From the NCBI RefSeq assembly GCF_023094165.1, contig NZ_JALMDK010000018.1, positions 124,001 to 188,000 on the forward strand: DNA of 64,000 bases, given 5' to 3'. Positions 18,261-26,408 of the stretch are shown here, piece after piece. The stretch's first letter is position 1. Every line of letters starts with the position of its first letter. The translations under genes and the position numbers were made by a program. Under the pieces are notes generated by a model, which was not told the DNA's origin, did not search any database, and was given only the letters and a program-made list of their open reading frames with translations. Origin of the DNA: Crossiella sp. S99.2. GTDB lineage: Bacteria; Actinomycetota; Actinomycetes; Mycobacteriales; Pseudonocardiaceae.

Positions 18261-19622
18261 ATGTACACGGTCACCAACCCGGCAACGGGTGAACTGGTCG
18301 AGCAGATTGCCAACGCGTCCGATGAGGAGGTGCTGGCGGCCATCGAGCGAGTCCACCAGGGCTTCGCGGCGTGGCGGCGGCGGCCAGTGCGGGAACGGGC
18401 CGGCATCGTGCTGCGGGCGGCGGAACTCTTCGCCGAGCGGGCCGAGGAACTGGCCGCGATCATGACGCTGGAGATGGGCAAACGGGTCGGCGAGGGCCTC
18501 GGCGAGGTCGGCGTGGTCGTGGACATCTTCACCTACTACGGCGAACACGGGCCGAAACTGATCGAGGATGAGCCCCTCGCCATCCGCGGTGGCGAGGCGG
18601 TGATCTCCAAGGAGCCGCTGGGCGCGCTGCTGGGCGTGATGCCGTGGAACTTCCCCTGCTACCAGGTGGCGCGGTTCGTGGCGCCGAACCTGGTGCTGGG
18701 CAACACGATCCTGCTCAAACATGCCTCGATCTGCCCGCGGTCCGCGGTGGCCATCGAGGAGATCCTGCGCGCGGCGGGCGTCCCGGACGATGTCTACGTG
18801 AACACCTTCGCCGCCAGTCGGCAGGTGCCGGCGATCCTGGCCGATCCGCGGATCCAGGGCGTGTCGCTGACCGGCAGTGAGCAGGCCGGGATCTCGGTGG
18901 CCGCGGAGGCCGGGCGCAACCTGAAGAAGGCGGTGCTGGAGCTGGGCGGCGCCGATCCGCTGATCGTGCTGGACACCGCCGATCTGGACGAGACCGTGCG
19001 GGCCACCGCGACCGCCCGGATGCGCAACTGCGGGCAGTCCTGCAACGCGCCCAAGCGCATGATCGTGCTGGCCGACCTCTACGACGACTTCGTGGACCGG
19101 ATCAGCAAGCGGGTGGCCGAGTTCTACCTCCCCGGCGACCCGGCCGACCCGGCGACCAAACTGCCACCGCTGGCCTCGGTCGCGGCGGCGGACGAGGTGG
19201 CCGGGCAGATCGAGAAGGCGGTCCAGCAGGGCGCGACGCTGCGTGCCGGTGGACACCGGGTGCCGGGGCCGGGGGCCTTCCTGGAGGCGACCGTGCTCAC
19301 CGATGTGACACCGGAGATGGACGCCTACCGGGAGGAGATCTTCGGGCCGGTGGTGCTGGTGTTCAAGGCCGAGACCGAGGAGGAGGCGATCGCGATCGCC
19401 AACGACTCGCCGTTCGGGCTGGGCGCGAGCGTGTGGGGCACCGACCCGGTGCGGTTGCGCCGGGTCGCGGCGCGGATCGAGGCCGGCATGGTCTACCTGA
19501 ACAGCGCGGGCGGCTCGCAGGCGGACCTGCCCTTCGGCGGCATCAAGCGCTCCGGCATGGGGCGCGAACTGGGGCCGGCCGGAATCGAGGAGTTCATGAA
19601 CAAGAAGTCGCTCCGGCTGTAG
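18261..19622 (+). CDS. NAD(P)-dependent succinate-semialdehyde dehydrogenase-like aldehyde dehydrogenase
   Basis: 453 residues, the length of the GabD/Sad group. It contains GVMPWNFPCYQVARF, the general-base Glu in LELGGADPLIVL and the nucleophilic Cys in NCGQSCNAPKR, ending in FGGIKRSGMGRELG. It oxidises an aldehyde, probably succinate semialdehyde, to the acid. ATG 18261 was chosen for GGAGG 10 bp upstream; a GTG at 18237 is in frame but lacks such a site. The tandem ACGGTATAC motif upstream suggests repression by an unlinked regulator. Confidence 0.9.
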   Translation: MYTVTNPATGELVEQIANASDEEVLAAIERVHQGFAAWRRRPVRERAGIVLRAAELFAERAEELAAIMTLEMGKRVGEGLGEVGVVVDIFTYYGEHGPKLIEDEPLAIRGGEAVISKEPLGALLGVMPWNFPCYQVARFVAPNLVLGNTILLKHASICPRSAVAIEEILRAAGVPDDVYVNTFAASRQVPAILADPRIQGVSLTGSEQAGISVAAEAGRNLKKAVLELGGADPLIVLDTADLDETVRATATARMRNCGQSCNAPKRMIVLADLYDDFVDRISKRVAEFYLPGDPADPATKLPPLASVAAADEVAGQIEKAVQQGATLRAGGHRVPGPGAFLEATVLTDVTPEMDAYREEIFGPVVLVFKAETEEEAIAIANDSPFGLGASVWGTDPVRLRRVAARIEAGMVYLNSAGGSQADLPFGGIKRSGMGRELGPAGIEEFMNKKSLRL

Positions 19623-19633
19623 TGCCAACGGTT

Positions 19634-19681
19634 CTCCGGCTCCGGTCGCCGACGTGGTCTCGTCGGCGACCGGAGCCGGAG
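19634..19681. terminator. Bidirectional terminator with 21-bp perfect stem
   Basis: The arms 19634-19654 and 19661-19681 are exact complements with a 6-nt loop (TGGTCT). It fills the gap between the convergent aldehyde dehydrogenase and serine hydrolase genes. Confidence 0.85.
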
Positions 19682-20815
19682 TCATGTCCCGCAGATCGCG
19701 TGATCGACCAGCCGGTCGGCCGCCGCATCCTCGGCCCGGGTGCCGCCGTCCAGCGAGCGGGACACGATCACGCTGGTCCGGCCGTCCTCGGTGACCGCGT
19801 TGCCGGTGAGGAAACCGGAGGTGCCCCCGGCGTGCGACCAGACCCAGGTACCGCAGCCGAGTTGCTGCCGCGCCATGCCCAGCCCGAACTCGTACCCGGG
19901 CCTGCCCACCGGGACCGTGGTCTTCATCTTCGCCAGCTGGGCAGGCGGCAGCAGTCGCGCACCCAGCAGCGCCCGCCAGAACCGGCCGAGGTCCGCGGTG
20001 GTGGAGACGATCTCCGCGGCCGCGCCGACCCAGCCGAGGCTGATCTCGGTGCTGCGGAACAGGTTCCCGGTTCCGGTGTCCTTGGTGTAGCCCTCCGCGT
20101 GCGGCCGCGGCAGGTGCGGCGAGTCCCCCGGTAGCGAGGTGTGCCGCAGTCCCAGCGGCTCAATGATCCGCTGCCGCACCTCGGTCCGCCAGGACTGCCC
20201 GGTGACCTGCTGCACGATCATCCCGGCCAGCACGTAGTTCACGTTGGCGTACCCCCATGCCTTGCCGGGCTCGAAGAGCGGCGGGTTCCGGACACCGCGG
20301 GCCACCACCTCCTCCGGTGGCAGGCGCAGGAACTGGTGCGCGCGGAACCCCTGCTCGGTGGTCAGTTCCCCTTCCACCTGGTGCGGGTAGTCGTAGAGGC
20401 CGCTGTTGTGCTGCAACAACTGCCGGATACTGATCTTGTTCCCGTCGTTGCCGTTGCCCTGCACCAGGCCGGGCAACCACTGCTGCACACTGTCCACAAG
20501 GGACAGACGTCCTTCGGCTTCGAGCTGGAGCAGCACGACCGCGACGAAGGTCTTGGTGTTGCTGCCGATCCGGAAGTGCCCGTCCACCGGCACCGGCGCC
20601 CGCCGTCCCAGCACCGCGGTCCCACTGGCACCGGCGAAGCGGCCGGTCGGCGACACCACCCTGGCCTGCACGCCGACCGCACCCGCGTCCCGGATCGCGT
20701 CCAGGTCCTGCCGCAACACCGACCGCCCGTTCCCGGCGGCCTGTGCCGGACCGGCCGCCAGCGCCGCGGTCAGCACCGCGATCGCCAGCGCACTCCACTT
20801 CGTCCTGCCACGCAT
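19682..20815 (-). CDS. Secreted class C beta-lactamase-like serine hydrolase / DD-peptidase
   Basis: About 377 residues. The N-terminus (MRGRTKWSALAIAVLTAALAAG, cleavage near AQA-AG) is a Sec signal. Active-site motifs are SNTK (SxxK), YANVNY (YxN) and HAGGTSGF (the HxG box replacing KTG), so it belongs to the class C penicillin-binding family with D-Ala-D-Ala carboxypeptidase or esterase members. ATG 20815 is preferred over the GTG four codons upstream because it gives a normal signal peptide and GGGGAG spacing. No partner gene is evident. Confidence 0.88.
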   Translation of the reverse strand: MRGRTKWSALAIAVLTAALAAGPAQAAGNGRSVLRQDLDAIRDAGAVGVQARVVSPTGRFAGASGTAVLGRRAPVPVDGHFRIGSNTKTFVAVVLLQLEAEGRLSLVDSVQQWLPGLVQGNGNDGNKISIRQLLQHNSGLYDYPHQVEGELTTEQGFRAHQFLRLPPEEVVARGVRNPPLFEPGKAWGYANVNYVLAGMIVQQVTGQSWRTEVRQRIIEPLGLRHTSLPGDSPHLPRPHAEGYTKDTGTGNLFRSTEISLGWVGAAAEIVSTTADLGRFWRALLGARLLPPAQLAKMKTTVPVGRPGYEFGLGMARQQLGCGTWVWSHAGGTSGFLTGNAVTEDGRTSVIVSRSLDGGTRAEDAAADRLVDHAICGT

Positions 20816-20916
20816 GAACAGTTCCACTCCCCTGCCTCGGTCAACGGCACCGACGGTAGGCGGCCGGCGTCGTCCGGTCGCTGCGGTGGACTGCCGTCTC
20901 CGGGGTGGGGACAGCC

Positions 20917-21930
20917 CTACCTACCGATCGGTCGGGACAGGTGCACGGGCTCCAGCGACCGCAGGAACTCCCTGGCGTCGAACAACTCCCCCGCGGTGAC
21001 CGCGCCGACCGGCGTGACCGCGTCACTCAGCAGCCGGGCGACCGCACCGGCCGCCAGCGGTCCGCTGACCCCGTAGATGTCCTGCCCGGACGCGCTCGCC
21101 CGCCGCTGCTCGCCGTCCCGGCTGACCACCACGTCCATCTGGAAGGTCTGCGCGGACCGGCCCAGTTCGTCGACCGGGACCGGCGGCGGCGTGGCCGGAT
21201 CCTTGATGTCGGCCAGCGCGCCAGTGCTGATGTGCACGGTGATCCGCGGCGTGCGCAGGTGGTGCGCGATGGTCACCTGGTCGGCGCTGGACATCTCGGT
21301 GAGCTGCTGCTCGCCGATCGGGTCCGGGAACGTCCAGTTCAGCGTGCTCCGGATGCTGGGCGGCGGGACGAACCGGCCATCGACGTAGACCACGTGGTTG
21401 CCCGCGTTGCGGGCGCCGGTGCGGCGGCTGCCCACGGTGGGCAGCCAGCTGTCCAGCGCGATGGCGATCTGCACGTCGTCGGCCTCGGTCCAGTCCGCCG
21501 CGGCCGCGGTGGCCAGCAGATCGCCGAGCCCGCCGTAGAAGGCCATCGCGGGCACCACCGCGACTCCGGCCCGCCGGGCCGGTTCGTCAAAGCGCGCCAG
21601 CAGGTCCAGGGTCACCGCCTGCTCGGCGGCGACGTCGACGTAGTGCGCGCCGGCCCGGATCGCGGCCTCGACCACCGGCACGGCGGTGTCGATGAACGGC
21701 CCGGCGCAGTTGACCACCGCCGCCACCCCGGCGAAGGCCCGGTCCAGCGAGTCCGGGTCGTCGACGTCGGCCACCAGCGGCGGCTGCGCGAGTCCCAGCG
21801 CCAGCAATCGTTCCCGGTCCCGGCCGACCGGGATCGGGGTAAAGCCCAGCTCGCTCAGCTGGGTCAGGACGAATTTCGCGGTGTGCCCGTAGGCCCCCAT
21901 GACCGCGATCAGCTTGTTGTCGATGCTCAC
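20917..21930 (-). CDS. Saccharopine-dehydrogenase-like NAD(P)-binding protein
   Basis: 337 residues from GTG 21930. It begins IAVMGAYGHTAKFVLTQLSELG, a Rossmann motif with the G-x-T-G-like variant of the trans-acting enoylreductase/saccharopine dehydrogenase family, then VVNCAGPFIDTAVPVVEAAIRAGAHYVDVAAEQA. The reaction is not known for most such homologues. It is divergent from the GlxA-type regulator at 22002, which probably controls it. Confidence 0.78.
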   Translation of the reverse strand: MSIDNKLIAVMGAYGHTAKFVLTQLSELGFTPIPVGRDRERLLALGLAQPPLVADVDDPDSLDRAFAGVAAVVNCAGPFIDTAVPVVEAAIRAGAHYVDVAAEQAVTLDLLARFDEPARRAGVAVVPAMAFYGGLGDLLATAAAADWTEADDVQIAIALDSWLPTVGSRRTGARNAGNHVVYVDGRFVPPPSIRSTLNWTFPDPIGEQQLTEMSSADQVTIAHHLRTPRITVHISTGALADIKDPATPPPVPVDELGRSAQTFQMDVVVSRDGEQRRASASGQDIYGVSGPLAAGAVARLLSDAVTPVGAVTAGELFDAREFLRSLEPVHLSRPIGR

Positions 21931-22001
21931 GGGACCAATCCTGATCGTCCGCCGCCTCGCGCACGAGTGTCTGATTCGACAACATCCGTACACTTTCGGA
22001 C

Positions 22002-22961
22002 ATGCGTTCCGTCGTACTGGCCCTCTATGAGGGAGCCATGCTGTTCGAGGCCGCCACCGCGATCGAGGTCTTCGGCGTCGATCACGGCGCCCTGGCCAGT
22101 CCCTGGTACGACTTCACCGTCTGCGGCCCGAAAGCGAGTCAGCTCGGCGCGGTGGCCCGGGTGCCCAGCAGCACCGGCTTCGCCCCGGTCCGCACCGCGC
22201 ACACGGTGATCATCCCGGCCTACCACGACATCGACCGCGACCCACCCGCCGACATCGTCAACGCCCTGCGCGCCGCGCACGCCCGCGGCGCCCGCATCGT
22301 CTCGCTGTGCACCGGCTCCTTCGTGCTCGCCGCCGCCGGCCTGCTCGACGGCCGCCGGGTCACCACCCACTGGGCGCACGCCGAACAACTCGCCCGCCGC
22401 TACCCGGAGATCACCGTCGACGCCGAGGTCCTCTACGTCGACGACCACCCGTTCCTGTCCTCCGCGGGCAAGGCCGCCTGCATGGACCTGTCCCTGCACA
22501 TCGTCCGCACCGACTACGGCGCGAGCACCGCCAACGCGCTGGCCCGCAGCCTGGTCGTGCCCCCGCACCGGGCAGGCGGCCAGGCCCAGTTCATCACCGC
22601 CCCCGCCCCACCCGACGGCACCCACCTGCAGGACCTGATGCGCTGGGCCACCGAACACCTCGACCAGCCCCTCACCGTCGGGGACCTGGCCGCCCGCGCC
22701 AGCATGAGCACCCGCAACCTGGCCCGCCACTTCATCGCCACCACCGGCAGCACCCCGCTGCGCTGGCTGCACAACCAGCGCGTGCACCGGGCACAGGAGC
22801 TGCTGGAGACGACGGACGCGAGCGTGGAGGCGATCGCGGAACGAACCGGAATGGGGACAGCGGCAACCCTGCGCAGACACTTCAACCAGACGGTCGGCGT
22901 CGCACCAGACACCTACCGCCGAACCTTCCGCGGCCGACAGAGCACGCCACATCCGGCCTAG
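22002..22961 (+). CDS. GlxA-type AraC-family regulator with DJ-1/PfpI domain
   Basis: 319 residues. Residues about 1-180 form a DJ-1/PfpI-like domain with the nucleophile-elbow signature SLCTGSFVLAAAGLLDGRR; the C-terminus carries two AraC HTH motifs (TVGDLAARASMSTRNLARHF and IAERTGMGTAATLRRHF). A TACACT box ends 7 bp before the ATG, so it may be leaderless. It is divergent from the saccharopine-dehydrogenase-like gene. Two palindromes follow it immediately. Confidence 0.88.
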   Translation: MRSVVLALYEGAMLFEAATAIEVFGVDHGALASPWYDFTVCGPKASQLGAVARVPSSTGFAPVRTAHTVIIPAYHDIDRDPPADIVNALRAAHARGARIVSLCTGSFVLAAAGLLDGRRVTTHWAHAEQLARRYPEITVDAEVLYVDDHPFLSSAGKAACMDLSLHIVRTDYGASTANALARSLVVPPHRAGGQAQFITAPAPPDGTHLQDLMRWATEHLDQPLTVGDLAARASMSTRNLARHFIATTGSTPLRWLHNQRVHRAQELLETTDASVEAIAERTGMGTAATLRRHFNQTVGVAPDTYRRTFRGRQSTPHPA

Positions 22962-22980
22962 GCAAGCCCCACCCACCACC

Positions 22981-23057
22981 GAGTTGGCCGTTCCGGACGG
23001 CGAGTTGGGCCAACTGGTACGCCCGTTTTGCCCAAGCGGGCGTACCAGTTGGCCCAA
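22981..23057 (+). repeat. GGCCAA-family intergenic palindrome, copy 3a
   Basis: Contains a perfect 21-bp stem (23005-23025 with 23037-23057) and an 11-nt loop; the arms contain TTGGGCCAACTGG and its complement. It starts 19 bp after the regulator's stop. A half-unit, GAGTTGGCCGTTCCGGACGG, precedes the stem. Confidence 0.85.
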
Positions 23058-23085
23058 GTGGATCACGCCGCCGATTCGCCAGCAG

Positions 23086-23158
23086 CGTCGTCCTACGGTG
23101 TGTTGGCCGAGTGGGCGTACCAGTTCGGCCAACACCGTGTACGACAACGGCCAACACG
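23086..23158 (+). repeat. GGCCAA-family intergenic palindrome, copy 3b (type I)
   Basis: Nested arms TTGGCCGA / TCGGCCAA flanked by ACGGTG / CACCGT and GTCGT / ACGAC, then a right arm ACAACGGCCAACACG identical to the right arms of copies 1 and 2. It is tandem to copy 3a. The region 22962-23242 holds no gene. Confidence 0.85.
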
Positions 23159-23242
23159 CCGGTGTCCTCAGTGGACGGACGACATTCGGCGCCGTCCGGT
23201 CGGCGGTGCACCGCGGGCATTCGCCGCGCCACACTGGGATTC

Positions 23243-24364
23243 ATGACCACTCACGTCTGGGACTACCTGCCGGAGTTCGAGCGCGAACGGGCCGACATCC
23301 TCGACGCGGTCGACACCGTCTTCCGCTCCGGCCAGCTGATCCTGGGTGCCAGCGTGCGCGGTTTCGAGCAGGAATTCGCCGCCTACCACGGCATAAAACA
23401 CTGCGTGGCCCTGGACAACGGCACCAACGCGGTCACACTCGCCCTCCAGTCCCTCGGCGTCGGCCCCGGCGACGAGGTGATCACCGTCGCGAACACCGCC
23501 GCCCCCACGGTCGTCGCCATCGACGGCACCGGCGCCACACCGGTCTTCGTGGACGTCCGCCCCGCCGACTACCTGATGGACACCACCCAGGTAACCGAGG
23601 CGATCACCCCGCGTACCAAGGCAATCGTGCCCGTGCACCTGTACGGCCAATGCGTGGACCTGGCCCCACTCCGGGCACTCGCCGCCGAGCACGGCCTGCT
23701 GATCGTGGAGGACTGTGCCCAGTCCCACGGCGCCCGCCACCACGGCGAACTCGCGGGCTCACTCGGCGACGCGGCCGCGTTCTCCTTCTACCCCACCAAA
23801 GTCCTCGGCGCCTACGGTGACGGCGGCGCGGTGCTCACCAACAGTGCCACGGCGGACCGGAACCTGCGCCGATTGCGGTACTACGGCATGGAACACGGCT
23901 ACTACGTGACCGAGGTCCCCGGCCACAACAGCCGACTCGACGAGGTGCAGGCGGAAATCCTGCGCCGCAAACTACGCCGCCTGGACGACTACATCGCGGC
24001 ACGGCAACGGGTGGCCCGGCGGTACGAGGAAGCGCTCGCCGACCTCGCCGCACCGGGTGGACTGGAACTGCCCGCCGTCACCCCGGGCAACGAGCACGTG
24101 CACTACCTCTACGTCGTGCGCCACCCGCAGCGCGAAACGATCCTGGAACGCCTGCGGGAGCAGGACATCGCGCTCAACGTGAGTTACCGGTGGCCGGTGC
24201 ACCTCATGTCCGGGTTCGCGCATCTGGGCTACGCCAAGGGATCCCTGCCGGTGACCGAGCGACTTGCCGGGGAGATCTTCTCGTTGCCGATGTACCCCTC
24301 GTTGCCCACCGGCTTGCAGGACAAGGTGATCGGCGCGTTGCGGGCGGTGCTCGGCTCGCTGTGA
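23243..24364 (+). CDS. NDP-sugar aminotransferase, DegT/DnrJ/EryC1 family
   Basis: 373 residues. The PLP-binding Lys lies in FSFYPTKVLGAYGDGG; LIVEDCAQSHGA holds the Asp that contacts the PLP nitrogen, and HNSRLDEVQAEILRRKL the conserved dimer segment. The closest remembered relatives are TylB/DesV/FdtB-type 3-aminotransferases, which aminate dTDP-3-keto-6-deoxyhexoses, so an amino sugar for the enediyne is likely. The 3- rather than 4-position assignment is inference. It marks the left side of the biosynthetic region. Confidence 0.88.
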   Translation: MTTHVWDYLPEFERERADILDAVDTVFRSGQLILGASVRGFEQEFAAYHGIKHCVALDNGTNAVTLALQSLGVGPGDEVITVANTAAPTVVAIDGTGATPVFVDVRPADYLMDTTQVTEAITPRTKAIVPVHLYGQCVDLAPLRALAAEHGLLIVEDCAQSHGARHHGELAGSLGDAAAFSFYPTKVLGAYGDGGAVLTNSATADRNLRRLRYYGMEHGYYVTEVPGHNSRLDEVQAEILRRKLRRLDDYIAARQRVARRYEEALADLAAPGGLELPAVTPGNEHVHYLYVVRHPQRETILERLREQDIALNVSYRWPVHLMSGFAHLGYAKGSLPVTERLAGEIFSLPMYPSLPTGLQDKVIGALRAVLGSL

Positions 24365-24427
24365 GCGCAAAAATGCGATAGCCGGGATAGTTTTTCCGGC
24401 AAGGACATGGGCGTCCGTTTTGGGGGA

Positions 24428-24456
24428 TTGATCCCTCTGCCGGGTCTGGCTAGCGT
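24428..24456 (+). promoter_or_regulatory. Leaderless promoter of the ABC ATPase gene
   Basis: TTGATC (24428-24433), 17-bp spacer, TAGCGT (24451-24456), then ATG 6 bp later: the clearest leaderless promoter in the window. Confidence 0.6.
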
Positions 24457-24462
24457 GGGTTC

Positions 24463-25437
24463 ATGCGTGCACCCGCGGAGCAGCCCGCGATCCAGGCAGT
24501 GGATCTGGTCAAGGAATTCGACGGGAAACGGGCCGTGGACGGGGTGAGCTTCGCGGTGCCACCGGGCCGGGTGCTCGGGCTGCTCGGGCCCAACGGGGCG
24601 GGCAAGACCACCACCGTGCGGATGATGACCACGTTGCTGCGGCCCACTTCGGGCACCGCGCGGATCGCCGGGTACGACGTGCTGACCCAGCCGGATGAGG
24701 TGCGCCGCCGGATGGGCGTGATCGCGCAGTCCACCACGGTGGACGAGATCCTCTCCGGCCGGGAGAACCTGCGCATGATCGGCAGCCTGTACGGCATCAC
24801 CGGCAAACGGCTGGCGGCCCAGGTGGACGCGTTGCTGGCGCAGTTCCTGTTGACCGACGCGGCCGATCGCGCGGTCAAGACCTACTCCGGCGGGATGCGG
24901 CGGCGGCTGGACCTGGCCGCGGGCCTGCTCGCCTCGCCACCGGTGCTGTTCCTGGACGAGCCGACCACCGGACTGGACCCGCGCAGTCGCCTCGAACTCT
25001 GGGATGTGTTGCGGGAACTGGTCCGCGGCGGCACCACGCTGCTGCTCACCACCCAGTACCTGGAGGAGGTGGACCGGCTCGCGGACGAGATCGTGGTGAT
25101 GGACCACGGCCGGATCGTGGCCACCGGCACGCCGCTCCAGCTCAAGGACCGGGCCGGGAGTTCCGCGCTGGAGGTGATCGTGGCCAATCAAGGTGATGTG
25201 GCCGCGGCGGCGGAACTGATCCGCACCCAGCGCGGCGAGGTCTTCCGGGACGAGGGCACCGGCAGGCTCACCGCCCCCGCCGAGAGCATCGACGACCTCA
25301 TCCGGCTGGCCACCGCACTGGCCGAGCAGGGCATCGCGGTGGACGACATCGCGCTGGCCCGGCCCACCCTGGACGACGTCTTCCTCAGCCTGACCGGCCA
25401 CCGCGCCGAACCGGTGGCCAGTCAGGCCGAACAGTGA
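24463..25437 (+). CDS. Daunorubicin-resistance-type ABC transporter ATPase (DrrA-like)
   Basis: 324 residues. Walker A GPNGAGKTTTVRM, signature YSGGMRRRLDLAAGL, Walker B VLFLDEPTTGLDPRS and the DrrA C-terminal extension (DDIALARPTLDDVFLSLTGH). It energises drug export with a DrrB-like permease, giving self-resistance. The likely partner permease (25517-26365) is on the opposite strand, converging on it, instead of following it as usual. A GGCCAA-family palindrome sits between the two stops. Confidence 0.92.
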   Translation: MRAPAEQPAIQAVDLVKEFDGKRAVDGVSFAVPPGRVLGLLGPNGAGKTTTVRMMTTLLRPTSGTARIAGYDVLTQPDEVRRRMGVIAQSTTVDEILSGRENLRMIGSLYGITGKRLAAQVDALLAQFLLTDAADRAVKTYSGGMRRRLDLAAGLLASPPVLFLDEPTTGLDPRSRLELWDVLRELVRGGTTLLLTTQYLEEVDRLADEIVVMDHGRIVATGTPLQLKDRAGSSALEVIVANQGDVAAAAELIRTQRGEVFRDEGTGRLTAPAESIDDLIRLATALAEQGIAVDDIALARPTLDDVFLSLTGHRAEPVASQAEQ

Positions 25438-25450
25438 CCCACCCGCCGCC

Positions 25451-25509
25451 GAGTTGGCCCAAGTCGTACGCCGAGTTGGCCCTACTGGGCCTCCCAGTTG
25501 GGCCAACTC
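25451..25509 (+). repeat. GGCCAA-family intergenic palindrome, copy 4 (type II)
   Basis: 59 bp with perfect 12-bp outer arms GAGTTGGCCCAA and TTGGGCCAACTC. It aligns without gaps to the copies at 40251 and 41073; the first 20 bases are identical in all three. Confidence 0.85.
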
Positions 25510-25516
25510 GACCGGG

Positions 25517-26365
25517 TCAGCGCTCGGTGCGGCGGTAGTAGGCGCGCAGCGACAGCGGCGCGAACACCGCGATGATCAGGGCGGACCAGAGCAGGATGGA
25601 CAGGATCGGGTAGTGCAGCGGGAGTTGGGCGTCGGCCGGTGCCAACCCGCCATTGCCCCACAACTCCCGCAGGGACTGGACGAGTGACGACACCGGGTTC
25701 CACTCGGCGATGGCGCGGATCCAGGATGGCATCGGCTCGGTGGGCACGAAGGAGTTGGCCAGGAAGGTGAACGGGAACAGCGAGGCGAACAGCAGGCCCT
25801 CCACCGATTCCGCGGTCCGCATTACCGAGCCGACCAGGATGCCCACCCACACCATCGCGAAGCCGAACAGCAGCACCAGCGCGAAACCGGCCAGCCCGCT
25901 GAGCGGATCGGTGTTGACCCGCCAGCCGATGATCAGGCCGGTGATCGCCACGATGACCACCGCGATCGACTCGTGCGCCAGCCCGGTGACCGAACGGCCG
26001 ACCAGCACCGCCGAGCGGGCGATCGGCAGGGAGCGGAATCGGTCGATGATGCCCTTCTCGATGTCCCCGGTGATGCCGGTGGCGACAATGAACGCGGCGA
26101 AGGCGATTGTCTGCGCAATGATTCCGGGCAGCATCCAGCCGCGGTAGTCGAATCCGCCGGGCACCGTGATGGAGGCGCCGAAGACGAAGGCGAACAACAG
26201 CACGAAGACAATCGGCTGGGCGGTGACATCGATCAGCATCTCCGGCATGCGCCGGGTGTGGGTCGCGCTGCGTTTGACCATGATGGCGATCTGCCGCGGA
26301 TAGGACACCCGGAACGCGGCCGGGTCGAGCCGCGGGGTGTCGGCGGTGGGTGAGACGGTCGTCAT
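25517..26365 (-). CDS. ABC-2 type transporter permease (DrrB-like)
   Basis: 282 residues from ATG 26365 with GGGAGG upstream. Six hydrophobic segments; the signature FRSLPIARSAVLVGRSV between helices 2 and 3 and FTFLANSFVPTEPMPSWI near the end are typical of DrrB. It should form the membrane channel for the DrrA-like ATPase. It is the last gene of a minus-strand run after the glycosyltransferase and 2,3-dehydratase, so export is probably co-expressed with glycosylation. Confidence 0.9.
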   Translation of the reverse strand: MTTVSPTADTPRLDPAAFRVSYPRQIAIMVKRSATHTRRMPEMLIDVTAQPIVFVLLFAFVFGASITVPGGFDYRGWMLPGIIAQTIAFAAFIVATGITGDIEKGIIDRFRSLPIARSAVLVGRSVTGLAHESIAVVIVAITGLIIGWRVNTDPLSGLAGFALVLLFGFAMVWVGILVGSVMRTAESVEGLLFASLFPFTFLANSFVPTEPMPSWIRAIAEWNPVSSLVQSLRELWGNGGLAPADAQLPLHYPILSILLWSALIIAVFAPLSLRAYYRRTER

Positions 26366-26408
26366 CAATCCTCCCGATTGACTTCGTGCTGACGTGCGGA
26401 CGCGCTGG

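Noticed and set aside
23028..23246. Small ORFs across the GGCCAA palindromes
   Set aside because: Their repetitive translations come from the repeat sequence; no start signal or family resemblance.
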